This document shows, one piece after another, positions 1 to 8,966 of a DNA stretch of 21,143 nucleotides. A program made the translations under genes and the position numbers. The notes under the pieces were generated by a model. That model made no database searches. It was given only the letters and a program-made list of their open reading frames with translations, and was not told where the DNA came from. The stretch's first letter is position 1; each line of letters starts with the position of its first letter. The stretch covers positions 1 through 21,143 of the forward strand of contig CANPZA010000013.1 of NCBI GenBank assembly GCA_947588915.1, given 5' to 3'. This stretch comes from an uncultured Clostridia bacterium. GTDB taxonomy: Bacteria; Bacillota_A; Clostridia; TANB77; CAG-508.

Positions 1-752
1 AAGCTTCTAACATTTCACTTGAATGAATTGTAATTGTTTTTGGAAGCCCTGTAATTAAGTCTCTTCCTCTTATATCCATTTCTGTATCTTGGATTTTAGG
101 AAATACACAACCAATATTAACTTTTAAATCTTCAGCTGTTCTTTCTCCTATCATAATATTATGTTTTTTCTTAATATATTTAACAATTGCTTCATCAAAC
201 TTATCTCCTGCAACTTTAATAGAAGAACTCACAACAGACCCTCCTAATGAGATAACAGCAATATCAGTAGTACCTCCTCCAATATCAACTACCATATTTC
301 CACATGGTTTTGATATATCTATTCCAGCTCCTATTGCTGCTGCAATTGGCTCTTCAATCAAATATACTTTTCTGGCTCCGAGCTTGTGATGCTGCATCTA
401 TAACTGCTTTTTTTTCAACCTCAGTTACTTGTGAAGGAATACAAATCATAATTCTAGGAGCAAAAAGAAATTTTCCACAAACTTTATTTATAAAGTGTTT
501 TAGCATTTTTTCTGTTACTGTATAATCAGATATAACACCTTCTCTTAAAGGTCTAGTTGCTACAATGTTTCCTGGTGTTCTTCCAAGCATTCTTCTAGCT
601 TCTTGTCCAACTGCTAAAACCTCTCCTGTATTATTATCTACTGCTACAACAGAAGGTTCTCTTAAAACTATTCCTTTTCCCTTTGCATATGCAATTACAG
701 TGGCTGTACCTAAATCTATCCCTATATCTTGTCCGAAACCAAATTTAAACAT
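1..752 (-). CDS. mreB: MreB/Mbl rod-shape actin homologue, partial, one +1 site
   Basis: Bacterial actin that organises the cell-wall elongation machinery under the membrane. The start at 752 gives a typical Mbl/MreB N-terminus (phosphate-1 motif [10 protein letters not shown] at residues 9-18). Further on are [13 protein letters not shown], the [11 protein letters not shown] segment and the phosphate-2 motif DIGGGTTD. The gene runs off the window at base 1, so the C-terminal third is missing. The frame breaks at residue 125. The 0-frame reads CGG AGC CAG and stops nine codons later; reading CGGA (380-377) as one residue restores the family sequence [13 protein letters not shown]. Apart from this the gene is intact, so I treat it as functional, not a pseudogene. 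MreB and Mbl paralogues cannot be separated from this part. It is transcribed from its own promoter, divergently from tsaE. Confidence 0.93.
377..380 (-). other. In-frame CGGA +1 site in mreB
   Basis: Coding strand reads caa gct CGGA gcc aga aaa. The 0-frame after CGG hits a stop within nine codons. Taking four bases as one residue gives A-G-A-R-K, the conserved MreB sequence before YLIEEP. The inserted base is best seen as a C in front of the Gly codon GGA. Confidence 0.9.
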
Positions 753-803
753 TACAATCTTCCCTTCATGTTTATTTTTCTTTTTTATTACAATTTTGTT
801 ACA

Positions 804-832
804 ATTATATTACAAACATTGTAATTTATCAA
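804..832 (-). promoter_or_regulatory. Sigma-A promoter for mreB
   Basis: On the minus strand, -35 TTGATA (832-827), a 17-base spacer and a perfect -10 TATAAT (809-804), about 50 bases upstream of the mreB start. The surrounding sequence carries repeated TTACAA/TTGTAA words in both orientations that could bind a regulator shared with the divergent tsaE promoter; that part is speculation. Confidence 0.8.
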
Positions 833-841
833 TAGTTTTAA

Positions 842-870
842 TTGAATTTTTTCATTTTTTATATTATAAT
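842..870 (+). promoter_or_regulatory. Sigma-A promoter for tsaE-tsaB
   Basis: -35 TTGAAT (842-847), a 17-base spacer and a perfect -10 TATAAT (865-870). It lies 27 bases before the tsaE start, which has a strong GGGAGG ribosome binding site at 887-892. It is back to back with the mreB promoter. Confidence 0.8.
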
Positions 871-897
871 GAAGACAATTAATTTTGGGAGGTAATC

Positions 898-1366
898 ATG
901 CAACATTTTCAATTTATTTCAAGAAGTGAATTTGAAACTAAAAATTTTGCTAGAAATTTGGCAAAATTTTTGACAAAAAAAGATATAATTGTTTTAACTC
1001 GGTGACTTAGGAAGTGGTAAAACTAAATTTACAGAAGGTATCTTAAGTTATTATGGATTAGAAAATGAAATTTCTAGTCCAACATTTACTATAGTAAATG
1101 AATACAAAAAAGATGATATAAATATTTTTCATTTTGATGTTTATCGCCTAGAAGATTCATCAGAATTTTATGAAATTGGAGGAGAAGAATATTTTGAAAA
1201 TGGTATTTGTATTATAGAGTGGGGCGAATTAATCAAAGATGTTCTGCCAGAAAAATATATTCAGATTACATTTGAAAAAAGTAATGAAGATGAAAATACT
1301 AGAATTTTAAATATAGATTATAATTTAAATAGATTGGAGGATTATTTTGAAAATATTAAGTATTGA
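898..1366 (+). CDS. tsaE: TsaE, tRNA t6A-biosynthesis ATPase, one +1 site
   Basis: P-loop ATPase of the TsaBDE complex that makes N6-threonylcarbamoyladenosine at position 37 of ANN-decoding tRNAs. The ATG at 898 follows GGGAGG. The 0-frame gives 34 residues, then CGG and immediately TGA. Reading CGGT (1000-1003) as one residue opens a frame to the stop at 1364-1366, a 155-residue protein, normal for TsaE. The restored residue is the first Gly of Walker A, GDLGSGKT (35-42). Downstream are the family motifs SSPTFTIVNEY, HFDVYRLED and IIEWGE. The 3' end overlaps the tsaB-rimI start by 20 bases, as expected for translationally coupled t6A genes. No single uninterrupted frame encodes the whole protein. 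Confidence 0.93.
1000..1003 (+). other. In-frame CGGT +1 site in tsaE Walker A
   Basis: Coding sequence tta act CGGT gac tta gga. In the 0-frame the next codon is TGA, so translation would end before the P-loop. A four-base reading gives V-L-T-G-D-L-G-S-G-K-T, an exact TsaE Walker A. The resemblance to the prfB type of shift (a slow stop codon in the A site) is not shared by the other sites. Confidence 0.92.
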
Positions 1367-2465
1367 TACTGCAAGTAATATATGTGGCGTTTCTATTTTA
1401 GAAGACACAAATTTAATTTGTAAACTTGATAGTAATACAGGTAGAACACATTCTGAAAATCTTATGCCCATGATTAAAACTGCTTTTAAAAAATCAAATT
1501 TATCTTTAAATGATATTGATTTATTAGTATGTAATAAAGGTCCTGGATCTTTTACTGGTATCCGTATTGGAATTGCAACTATAAAAGCTTTTCATGATAG
1601 TTTAGATATTAATTGTATTGGTATTAGCTCTTTAGAATCTTTAGCATATTTAGTTAAAAATGAAGGCTTAATTTTTTCTATTATTGACTGTAAAAATGAT
1701 AATTGCTATTTTGCTTTATATGAACTTAAAAATTCTGAATACCATGAAATTGTTCCACCAAGTACTGATAATATTTATAATGCTATTAATATATGTAATA
1801 ATTACATATCAAATAAGAATTTAATTACTGTTGTTGGTGATGGTGTAAATACCTATAAAGATATTATAATTGATAATTTTAAAGGTATTAATTTGGAATT
1901 CTCTAAGGAAAATAATTTAGATTCATACTATTTGGCCTTAGCAGGAATTAATAAATTTAAAATTAATTCATCAGAAGAAATTTTACCTTTATATTTAAAA
2001 AAGCCTCAAGCTCAAAGGCAGTTAGAAAGTAAACTAAAGAATATTGAAATTTCTAATATGGAAATTAATCATTTAGATTTTATTTCTAAAAACTTAAAAT
2101 CAGATTTTGATAGTTTTTGGAGTATTTCTATTTTAAAAGATGAATTAAATAGTGAAACTTCAAAATATATAGTCGCAAAACTTAATGATGAAATTATTGG
2201 ATTTGCAGGAATTAAAATTATGATAGATGAAGCAGATATTATGAATATAGTAGTTAAAAAAGATTATAGAAATCAAGGAATTGGTTCTATGTTATTAAAA
2301 ACTTTAATTGATTTATCTAAAGATTTAAATTGTATTAATTTAGAAGTTATGGAAGAAAATTACCCTGCAATACATTTATACAAAAAATTTGGTTTTAAGC
2401 AATGTGGAATTAGAAAAAATTACTATAAAGATAAAAATGGTATTATTATGAAAAGATTGACTTAA
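1347..2465 (+). CDS. tsaB: TsaB-RimI fusion protein
   Basis: The N-terminal half (about 1-222) is TsaB, the inactive ASKHA paralogue that scaffolds TsaD and TsaE in t6A synthesis: ILSIDTAS at 3-10, GRTHSENLMPMI at 32-43 and GPGSFTGIRIGIA at 65-77. The C-terminal part (about 232-372) is a GNAT acetyltransferase of the RimI type, with the acetyl-CoA loop RNQGIG (308-313) and the closing YKKFGF...IMKR segment; RimI acetylates the N-terminus of ribosomal protein S18. Such fusions occur in Firmicutes. The start is TTG at 1347 with GGAGG at 1335-1339, inside the 3' end of tsaE. The frame is continuous and contains no in-frame CGG. The 3' end forms one arm of a terminator. Confidence 0.93.
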   Translation: MKILSIDTASNICGVSILEDTNLICKLDSNTGRTHSENLMPMIKTAFKKSNLSLNDIDLLVCNKGPGSFTGIRIGIATIKAFHDSLDINCIGISSLESLAYLVKNEGLIFSIIDCKNDNCYFALYELKNSEYHEIVPPSTDNIYNAINICNNYISNKNLITVVGDGVNTYKDIIIDNFKGINLEFSKENNLDSYYLALAGINKFKINSSEEILPLYLKKPQAQRQLESKLKNIEISNMEINHLDFISKNLKSDFDSFWSISILKDELNSETSKYIVAKLNDEIIGFAGIKIMIDEADIMNIVVKKDYRNQGIGSMLLKTLIDLSKDLNCINLEVMEENYPAIHLYKKFGFKQCGIRKNYYKDKNGIIMKRLT

Positions 2466-2487
2466 AAATTACTTTAAGTCAATCTTT
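2452..2487. terminator. Bidirectional terminator between tsaB-rimI and comEB
   Basis: Perfect 15-bp stem (2452-2466 with 2473-2487) and a 6-base loop, with T-rich sequence following on the plus strand and the A/T-rich tsaB-rimI end opposite. The stem contains the last codons of both convergent genes, so each stop lies within the hairpin. It serves tsaB-rimI and probably comEB. Confidence 0.8.
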
Positions 2488-2972
2488 ATTTCTCTTTTTT
2501 GTTTTAAGTTTATTTTTGAATATTTTACATTACATTCATCAAATAATTTTCTAGATGCTATATTGTTTTCTGAATCTGCATATTTATCTGATAAATATAT
2601 TACTTCCTTTATTCCAGATTGAATAATTATTTTTGCACATTCATTACAAGGAAACAAATCTACATATATTTTTGCATTTTCTAAATCCTTTTTATTTCCT
2701 CTAAAGTTTAAAACTGCATTTAGTTCAGCATGGCAAACATAAGGATATTTTGTGTTTAAATTTTCTCCTTCTCTAGACCATGGGAATTTTTCATCATCAA
2801 ATCCATTTGGCGCTCCATTATATCCTATTGATAAAATTCTATTATCATCACTTACAATACAGGCTCCCACCTGTGTTGAAGGATCTTTACTTCTCATTGA
2901 TGATAGTTTTGCTATAGCCATAAAATATTCATCCCATGATAGATAATCTTTTCTTTTTTCATTATTAGCCAT
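2469..2972 (-). CDS. comEB: ComEB-like dCMP/cytidine deaminase family protein
   Basis: Zinc-dependent deoxycytidylate deaminase, about 167 residues, which converts dCMP to dUMP to feed dTMP synthesis. Seen: [16 protein letters not shown] near the N-terminus, the zinc/proton-shuttle motif [12 protein letters not shown], and the second zinc motif [14 protein letters not shown] chose the ATG at 2972 ([10 protein letters not shown]) because AAAGGAGAAG sits just before it; the frame stays open to another ATG at 3008, but that would run into the inverted-repeat element. It lies downstream of obg, separated by that element, so readthrough from obg may supply its mRNA. The symbol follows the Bacillus name; a role in competence is not implied. 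Confidence 0.88.
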   Translation of the reverse strand: MANNEKRKDYLSWDEYFMAIAKLSSMRSKDPSTQVGACIVSDDNRILSIGYNGAPNGFDDEKFPWSREGENLNTKYPYVCHAELNAVLNFRGNKKDLENAKIYVDLFPCNECAKIIIQSGIKEVIYLSDKYADSENNIASRKLFDECNVKYSKINLKQKREIKIDLK

Positions 2973-2985
2973 TTTCTTCTCCTTT

Positions 2986-3084
2986 GATGCTTTTTGGAAC
3001 AGAGTCAAAAAACATCTTTATTTTTTTCATAACATATATTACTATATATTTTTATGATGTTTTTTGGCTCCGTCCCAAAAAACA

Positions 3085-3086
<2 letters not shown>
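2986..3086. repeat. 101-bp inverted-repeat element between obg and comEB
   Basis: Two 31-base arms (2986-3016 and 3056-3086) flank a 39-base AT-only-like centre. Each arm is itself a hairpin (GATG, a T-run, GG, a short loop, CC, an A-run, CATC). The two arms are also inverted copies of each other, differing by four transitions, most of which would still allow G-U pairing. The RNA could therefore fold as two small hairpins or one long one. The element runs from the obg stop codon to just before the comEB ribosome binding site. It could be an attenuator, a terminator pair or a MITE-like insertion. Confidence 0.75.
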
Positions 3087-4361
<1,275 letters not shown>

Positions 4362-4378
4362 TTCTCTTTCTCCTTTGA

Positions 4379-5389
4379 TTATTCAAAATAATCTAATTTC
4401 ATTGCCTTTTTTACTTTTTCCATTGTTTGTTTTGCAGTTTTTCTTGCTTTTTCAGTACCCTTTTTTAAAATTTCTTCTACTTCTTCTGGATGTTGCTCAT
4501 AATATGCCCTTTTTTCTCTAATTGGTCTCAATTCTTCAATTATGTTTTGTGCAAGTTGTTTTTTACAAGCTACACATCCTCTTTTTCCTGCCTTACACTC
4601 TTCGCATACTGTTTTTACTTCTTCTTTTTTACTAAATAAATTATGATAATATGCTACCATACATATGTCAGGATTTCCTAAATCATCTTTTTTTATACGA
4701 TTAGGATCTGTAAGAGCACTCATTACTTTTCTTGTTATTTCTTCTTCAGTATCTGATAAGTAAATAGCATTTCCTAAAGATTTACCCATTTTTTCATTTC
4801 CATCTAATCCTTTTATTCTTTTTTCAGAAGATAAAACTGCCTCTGGTTCTATTAGAGTTTCGCCATAAATACTATTGAATTTTCTTACAATTTCTCTGCA
4901 TTGTTCAATCAAAGGAAGTTGGTCTTCTCCTACTGGGACAAATTTTCCTTCAAATGCTGTTATATCTGCTGCTTGGCTTACTGGATATCCTAAAAATCCA
5001 TATGTTACACTTTCCCCAAATATTTCTTTTTTTTGTGCTATCTCTGTTTTTACGGTTGGATTTCTTTCTAATCTTGCTATTGTTACTAAATTAGAATAAA
5101 ATACCGTTAATTCTGCAACTTCTGGTATCATTGATTGAATGTATATAGTTGTTTTTTCAGGATCAATTCCCACTGACAAATAATCTATCGCAACTTCTCT
5201 TACATTTTTTCTTACCTTTTCTGGGTTATTAAAATTATCCGTTAATGCTTGAACATCTGCTATTAATATGTATGGATCATATTCTCCGCTTTCTTGAAGT
5301 TCTATTCTCTTTTTTAAAGAACCAAAATAATGTCCTATATGTAATCTACCTGTTGGTCTATCTCCTGTTAAAATTCTTTTTTTATCCAT
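4379..5389 (-). CDS. trpS: Tryptophanyl-tRNA synthetase
   Basis: Class I aminoacyl-tRNA synthetase that charges tRNA-Trp. 336 residues, the usual bacterial length. Seen: N-terminal [20 protein letters not shown] with the HIGH box at 17-20, the AADI/GEDQ active-site region (141-157) and KMGKS (200-204) in place of KMSKS, a normal TrpRS variant. Near 260-275 a CEEC...CVACK segment has four cysteines that could bind zinc. ATG at 5389 is preceded by GAGGAG. It lies 17 bases upstream of obg and is probably co-transcribed with it. No CGG codon occurs in frame; CGG spanning codons (agc gga, acg gta, acg gat) is read normally. No T-box leader is evident. Confidence 0.96.
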   Translation of the reverse strand: MDKKRILTGDRPTGRLHIGHYFGSLKKRIELQESGEYDPYILIADVQALTDNFNNPEKVRKNVREVAIDYLSVGIDPEKTTIYIQSMIPEVAELTVFYSNLVTIARLERNPTVKTEIAQKKEIFGESVTYGFLGYPVSQAADITAFEGKFVPVGEDQLPLIEQCREIVRKFNSIYGETLIEPEAVLSSEKRIKGLDGNEKMGKSLGNAIYLSDTEEEITRKVMSALTDPNRIKKDDLGNPDICMVAYYHNLFSKKEEVKTVCEECKAGKRGCVACKKQLAQNIIEELRPIREKRAYYEQHPEEVEEILKKGTEKARKTAKQTMEKVKKAMKLDYFE

Positions 5390-5423
5390 ATTAATTCAGT
5401 CTCCTCTTAAACTATTTTTTTAC

Positions 5424-5432
5424 ATTTTAACA
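5424..5432 (-). promoter_or_regulatory. Possible extended -10 promoter for trpS-obg
   Basis: Minus strand TGTTAAAAT (TGn plus a TATAAT-like hexamer) about 35 bases before the trpS start. I see no good -35 hexamer at 17 bases. The 170-base gap 5390-5557 otherwise holds only AT-rich sequence and the terminator of the pRiA4b-like gene. Confidence 0.35.
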
Positions 5433-5518
5433 TATTTTTTCTATTTTGTGTATATTTTTAATATATTAATTTTAAGATTATGAAATAAAATTTAATTATA
5501 TGTTTAAAACACAAAAGA

Positions 5519-5540
5519 AATACTGGATTACTCCAGTATT
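5519..5540 (-). terminator. Terminator of the pRiA4b ORF-3-like gene
   Basis: Perfect 9-bp stem (5519-5527 with 5532-5540), 4-base loop, followed on the minus strand by a T-rich tract (TCTTTTG). It lies about 18 bases beyond the stop of the upstream leftward gene and isolates it from trpS. Confidence 0.75.
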
Positions 5541-5557
5541 TTACATTTCATATATTA

Positions 5558-6181
5558 TTATATATCAACTAGAAATTTTGCATGTTCTTTATAATTATCT
5601 AATCTCATGTTTATTTTTTCTATGTCTACATATTCTCTATCATCATACCATGTAGAAAATCCACCTTCTACCCATTCTTTCATTTCTGCATATCTTTCAT
5701 GTTTTTTATCTGCTAATATATCAAGTAATTCTTCATATCCCCATGGTCCGCCACAATCTTCTGGTAAATCTGCCATTTTTGCTTTTATACAAATAGGTTT
5801 TTTTAATTTTTTATCTGTTTCTACTATTTTTTCTATTGTAATATCATGAATCCAGTTATCTCCAAAGTCGTATGTATACTTCATTTTCTTATATTCTTTA
5901 AAATATTTATCTATTTTTTCTTTTTTTGAATTCTTTGTTTCATGATACCATAATCCATCTTCCATCTCAGGTAACTCTATAAATACCCCTTCTTCATGTA
6001 ATGTTGCACCAACTTCAAAACTATACATATGATATCCACACCAATCAAATGCAAGTTGTATTATTGCATTTAACTCATGAAAAGTTATTCCTTCTGGTAT
6101 TTGTAATCTTCTCCACACAGGTGGATGCGTATCCCTAATGCTCACTTTTATTTCATAATATTTGTACTTTTTTTGTTCCAT
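5558..6181 (-). CDS. Plasmid pRiA4b ORF-3-like family protein
   Basis: 207-residue protein of the pRiA4b ORF-3 family (PF07929), recognised by the N-terminal YEIKVSIRDTHPPVWRRLQIP with the conserved PPVWRR, the FHELNAIIQLAFDW segment, a central YDFGDNWIHDI and CGGPWGYEEL. The function of the family is not established; members occur in plasmids and accessory regions. ATG at 6181 has GGAGG seven bases upstream. The glycines at CGGPWG use ggc gga, so CGGA here spans codons and is read normally. It follows the AAA ATPase gene by 67 bases and may share its transcript. Confidence 0.85.
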   Translation of the reverse strand: MEQKKYKYYEIKVSIRDTHPPVWRRLQIPEGITFHELNAIIQLAFDWCGYHMYSFEVGATLHEEGVFIELPEMEDGLWYHETKNSKKEKIDKYFKEYKKMKYTYDFGDNWIHDITIEKIVETDKKLKKPICIKAKMADLPEDCGGPWGYEELLDILADKKHERYAEMKEWVEGGFSTWYDDREYVDIEKINMRLDNYKEHAKFLVDI

Positions 6182-6248
6182 TTTTTACCTCCATATTTTT
6201 ATATAATAAATTTCATTTGATAATATATTTAAATATCTTGTACTACTT

Positions 6249-7529
6249 TTATGGTTTTAACGCCGTAATTGGTACTACATATACTCCATCTGGTCTTTTA
6301 TATGTTGCATTAGAAAGTCCACATATTACACAAAGAGCAGTTGGTAGCTTACCATTTTCTTTTTCAATTTCTTGTTTTAACTCTAATAAATTCTTTGCAG
6401 CTTCATCAATCTTATTTGTACCTAATTTTATTTCAAATGCACACCATTCTCCATTTTCTAATTCTATAATGCTATCAACTTCTCTATTTTGATAATCTTG
6501 ATAATGGTAACATTTAGCATTAAAACTATCAGCATATATTTTTAAATCTCTTTCAACCATTGCTTCAAATAAAAATCCAAATGTTTTTAAGTCATTTATT
6601 AATTTATCTTCTTCTTTTATATTTAATAAAGAACATGTTATAGAAGGATCTGCAAAGTGTCTTTTTTCTGATTGTTTTACTCGTATAGAAGAACGAATAT
6701 TAGATGAAAATGGTTCATCATTATCTAATAAATATAATTTGTCTAATGCATTTAGATATGAAGCTAATGTATCTATATCTATATCTTCATTATCAACATC
6801 ACTTATATCTTTTTTCAAAGTCATGTTTGATACCGTTGTACTTTCATTTCTTGCAAGCGATTTTAATAATAGTTTAACTTTATGTTTGTCCCTATTCACT
6901 CCATCTAATCTAATTAAATCATCATCTATTATAATCTTAATATATTCTTCTATTGCCTCACTAGAATCTTTAGGAGAATATTCTATATTACCAGGCCACC
7001 CTCCTCTAATAATTAAACCTGCAAGATGCCTTAAATCAACTTCACCTGTTAATTTTTGTTTAAACTTATTATTACATAAATCTTTAAGTGATACATCTCC
7101 TGAAGAATCTCCTGATTCATATAAACTCATTGTCCTTAAATAAATTTTCCCATATCTTCCTGCTCCGCTGTGTGATATTCCTTTCCTGTTAGGTGTAGAA
7201 GAGCCAGTTAAAATATATTGTCCTTTTAATCCTGTTCTATCTACATCTGCTCTAATTTCATCCCATAAGTTTGTAGCCTCTTGCCATTCATCAATCAACT
7301 TTGGTTTTTCTCCCTCTAAAATTAATGTAGGAGATATTTTAGCAAGCTCTACATTATTAGATAACTCACCAGTTGTTTTATGTAAAAGAACTTCACTGTT
7401 TGAATGATAACGTCCTGCCCATGTCTTCCCACAATATTTTGGTCCTTCTATACAAATAGCCCCAAATAATTTTAAATAGTGTTCTATTTTATCATCTACA
7501 ATTCTTTTTTTATATTTTTTTATTTCCAT
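6249..7529 (-). CDS. AAA ATPase with C-terminal DUF4143
   Basis: 426-residue member of the AAA_14/DUF4143 ATPases. N-terminal P-loop GPKYCGKT (29-36), a Walker B-like LIDEWQ about 45 residues later, and the sensor-like YILTGSST. The C-terminal part (about 290-400) is DUF4143, ending in the REVDSIIELENGEW then AFEIKLG pattern, which resembles the D...ExK core of the PD-(D/E)XK nuclease fold. Members are common, patchily distributed, accessory genes of unknown role. ATG at 7529; the AGGAGA site is 12 bases away, a little far. Its promoter carries three direct repeats, so it is probably tightly regulated. Its proximity to the pRiA4b-like gene suggests an acquired module. Confidence 0.88.
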   Translation of the reverse strand: MEIKKYKKRIVDDKIEHYLKLFGAICIEGPKYCGKTWAGRYHSNSEVLLHKTTGELSNNVELAKISPTLILEGEKPKLIDEWQEATNLWDEIRADVDRTGLKGQYILTGSSTPNRKGISHSGAGRYGKIYLRTMSLYESGDSSGDVSLKDLCNNKFKQKLTGEVDLRHLAGLIIRGGWPGNIEYSPKDSSEAIEEYIKIIIDDDLIRLDGVNRDKHKVKLLLKSLARNESTTVSNMTLKKDISDVDNEDIDIDTLASYLNALDKLYLLDNDEPFSSNIRSSIRVKQSEKRHFADPSITCSLLNIKEEDKLINDLKTFGFLFEAMVERDLKIYADSFNAKCYHYQDYQNREVDSIIELENGEWCAFEIKLGTNKIDEAAKNLLELKQEIEKENGKLPTALCVICGLSNATYKRPDGVYVVPITALKP

Positions 7530-7571
7530 ATAATAGTCAAATCTCCTTTTTATTAATTATTTTCTATTACC

Positions 7572-7600
7572 ATTTTACATCATTCCGTGATTTTTGTCAA
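7572..7600 (-). promoter_or_regulatory. Promoter of the AAA/DUF4143 gene
   Basis: Minus strand -35 TTGACA (7600-7595, perfect consensus), 17-base spacer, -10 TAAAAT (7577-7572), about 43 bases before the start codon. The spacer contains one copy of a direct repeat, so a bound protein would block RNA polymerase. Confidence 0.8.
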
Positions 7601-7641
7601 TTCTATCCCGTGATTTTTTTGTATTTTATTCCGTGATTTTT
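7585..7641 (-). repeat. Three 23-bp-spaced direct repeats over a promoter
   Basis: The 11-base core AAAAATCACGG (minus strand) occurs at 7641-7631, 7618-7608 and 7595-7585, exactly 23 bases apart. One copy lies between -35 and -10, the other two upstream of -35. This is the arrangement expected of operator iterons for a repressor or autoregulator. The rest of the gap 7530-7756 has no other feature I can support. Confidence 0.8.
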
Positions 7642-7756
7642 ATTAGATTTGATTATTTTTTACATATATAACAGTCTTATTTATTCTTAATTTTCCAGTT
7701 TTGTCCTCTTGATTTATTATATGATATATTTATTATTCTTCCCCTTCTTTGTACTT

Positions 7757-8116
7757 TTATCTTTTTATAATAATTCCCTTCATAAAATCAGTCTTATTAT
7801 GCATATTATAAATGATTTGTTTTTCCTCCTCTGTACAACCTATTAATATTTTTATTTCTGAATCCCTTTTCATCATATCAATAATGCATAAAATTGCATC
7901 CACATTTTTTTCCTTATTAGTACCTACATATACATCTATTCCTTCATTATCCATTGAAGATGTATTTTCTAAATATCCATAATCTACTTCATAAATGAGC
8001 TGTTTAAACTTTGGATGTGCACTTCCTTTAGGTCTGTCAATTACTATATTTGAAGTTTCAACTAATTTGTCAATTAATATCCAAAACTCATTATTTATAC
8101 ACATATCTATCACCAT
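7757..8116 (-). CDS. Small inorganic pyrophosphatase-like protein
   Basis: 119-residue protein resembling the core of soluble family I inorganic pyrophosphatase (PPi to 2 Pi). Seen: IDRPKGSAHPKF, matching the family IDRPKGSxHP motif, then YEVDYGYLENT and DNEGIDVYVG, where family members carry the metal-binding aspartates. It is much shorter than a full family I enzyme (about 165-200 residues) and lacks a clear C-terminal aspartate/lysine cluster, so activity is uncertain. It starts 6 bases after the preceding stop, so it is the last gene of the prs-led run; the second ATG (8104), preceded by GGTGAT, is an alternative start. A pyrophosphate-handling role next to prs and a glycosyltransferase would make sense but is inference. 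Confidence 0.7.
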   Translation of the reverse strand: MVIDMCINNEFWILIDKLVETSNIVIDRPKGSAHPKFKQLIYEVDYGYLENTSSMDNEGIDVYVGTNKEKNVDAILCIIDMMKRDSEIKILIGCTEEEKQIIYNMHNKTDFMKGIIIKR

Positions 8117-8122
8117 TTTTAC

Positions 8123-8950
8123 TTAAATTTCCATATCTTTCAAAGCACTTACGATAGGATTATTGTCCATATTTTCTTTTTGCTTGTCTTTAATTATCTT
8201 TAATTTTTTAATAATAAGTCTTAACTTTCCAATTTCTTCTTTATTAGATATTTTATCACTATTTTCTAATCTCTTAATTCTAGTTTTTAACCATATATCA
8301 TAATATTCTTTTTTATTAGAACATTCTGTTTTTTCTAAATATCTCAAAATATCATATACTTCCTCTGTCCAATTTCTTATAATATAATCCTGGTCATATC
8401 TATTAACAGAATATTCTGGGTAATGAGCAAAATTTCTTAGCCATTCATGTGAGATAGAAATATCATCATCTTTTATCATTATACTTCCATCTTGTAGTTT
8501 TTTCTGAACTACTTTTCTTAACCTTTGTTCAATTTCTTTTTCTTGCTCTTTCCTTTGTGCTTTATTGTAATTTGCTAATAATTTACTTTTATTATTTAAA
8601 GTAACAAATCTATAATATTGAATACCAATTTCTTTTGCTCTTTTTATTGTTTCTTCTAATATTTGTTCTCCGGTTGGAATTTGATTTGCTATTGCATATT
8701 GTTTTTTCCATTCTTTTTTCATTCTTATAATTTCTTCTTTTGCATACTCATTCTTATTTTTTTTTAATTCATCATCCTTATCTTTAAGATATATAATAGA
8801 TTTATTTTTTGGAATATATTTTTTTCTTATTTCATTAAAATATGTTAAAAATATTAATGCCTCATATAACTGATTTTCACCATGTTCATCAATTCCAAAA
8901 AAGAAAAATTCTTTATAAGTATCATATACATTTTTATCTAATTTGTACAT
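8123..8950 (-). CDS. Hypothetical protein, lysine-rich
   Basis: 275 residues; I do not recognise a family. No signal peptide or membrane segment. Composition is very rich in Lys, Glu, Ile and Tyr, with long charged helical stretches (about 60-95, 130-165 and 225-260) that may form coiled coils. It is 16 bases downstream of the gtrB-like gene and 6 bases upstream of the pyrophosphatase-like gene, so it is probably co-transcribed with both. Start at 8950 with GAGG about 11 bases upstream. Probably cytosolic; function unknown. Confidence 0.7.
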   Translation of the reverse strand: MYKLDKNVYDTYKEFFFFGIDEHGENQLYEALIFLTYFNEIRKKYIPKNKSIIYLKDKDDELKKNKNEYAKEEIIRMKKEWKKQYAIANQIPTGEQILEETIKRAKEIGIQYYRFVTLNNKSKLLANYNKAQRKEQEKEIEQRLRKVVQKKLQDGSIMIKDDDISISHEWLRNFAHYPEYSVNRYDQDYIIRNWTEEVYDILRYLEKTECSNKKEYYDIWLKTRIKRLENSDKISNKEEIGKLRLIIKKLKIIKDKQKENMDNNPIVSALKDMEI

Positions 8951-8966
8951 TTCTTCAACATCCTCT

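Noticed and set aside
731..736. CGGA in ttC GGA of mreB and similar words (4301-4320, 5281-5300, 5741-5760, 7161-7170, 15341-15350, 15951-15960) as further shift sites
   Set aside because: CGG there spans two codons and the normal frame is continuous, so no shift is needed. They serve as internal controls.
753..897. TTACAA/TTGTAA repeats between mreB and tsaE as a defined operator
   Set aside because: The words are irregularly spaced and easily expected in such AT-rich sequence; only the two promoters are supported.
1000..1006. prfB-type autoregulatory frameshift at tsaE
   Set aside because: Only tsaE has a stop codon next to the site; the other seven sites shift without one, so a stop-driven mechanism cannot be general.
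5390..5557. T-box leader upstream of trpS
   Set aside because: No T-box consensus (AGGGTGGnACCGCG) or specifier stem in this AT-rich gap.
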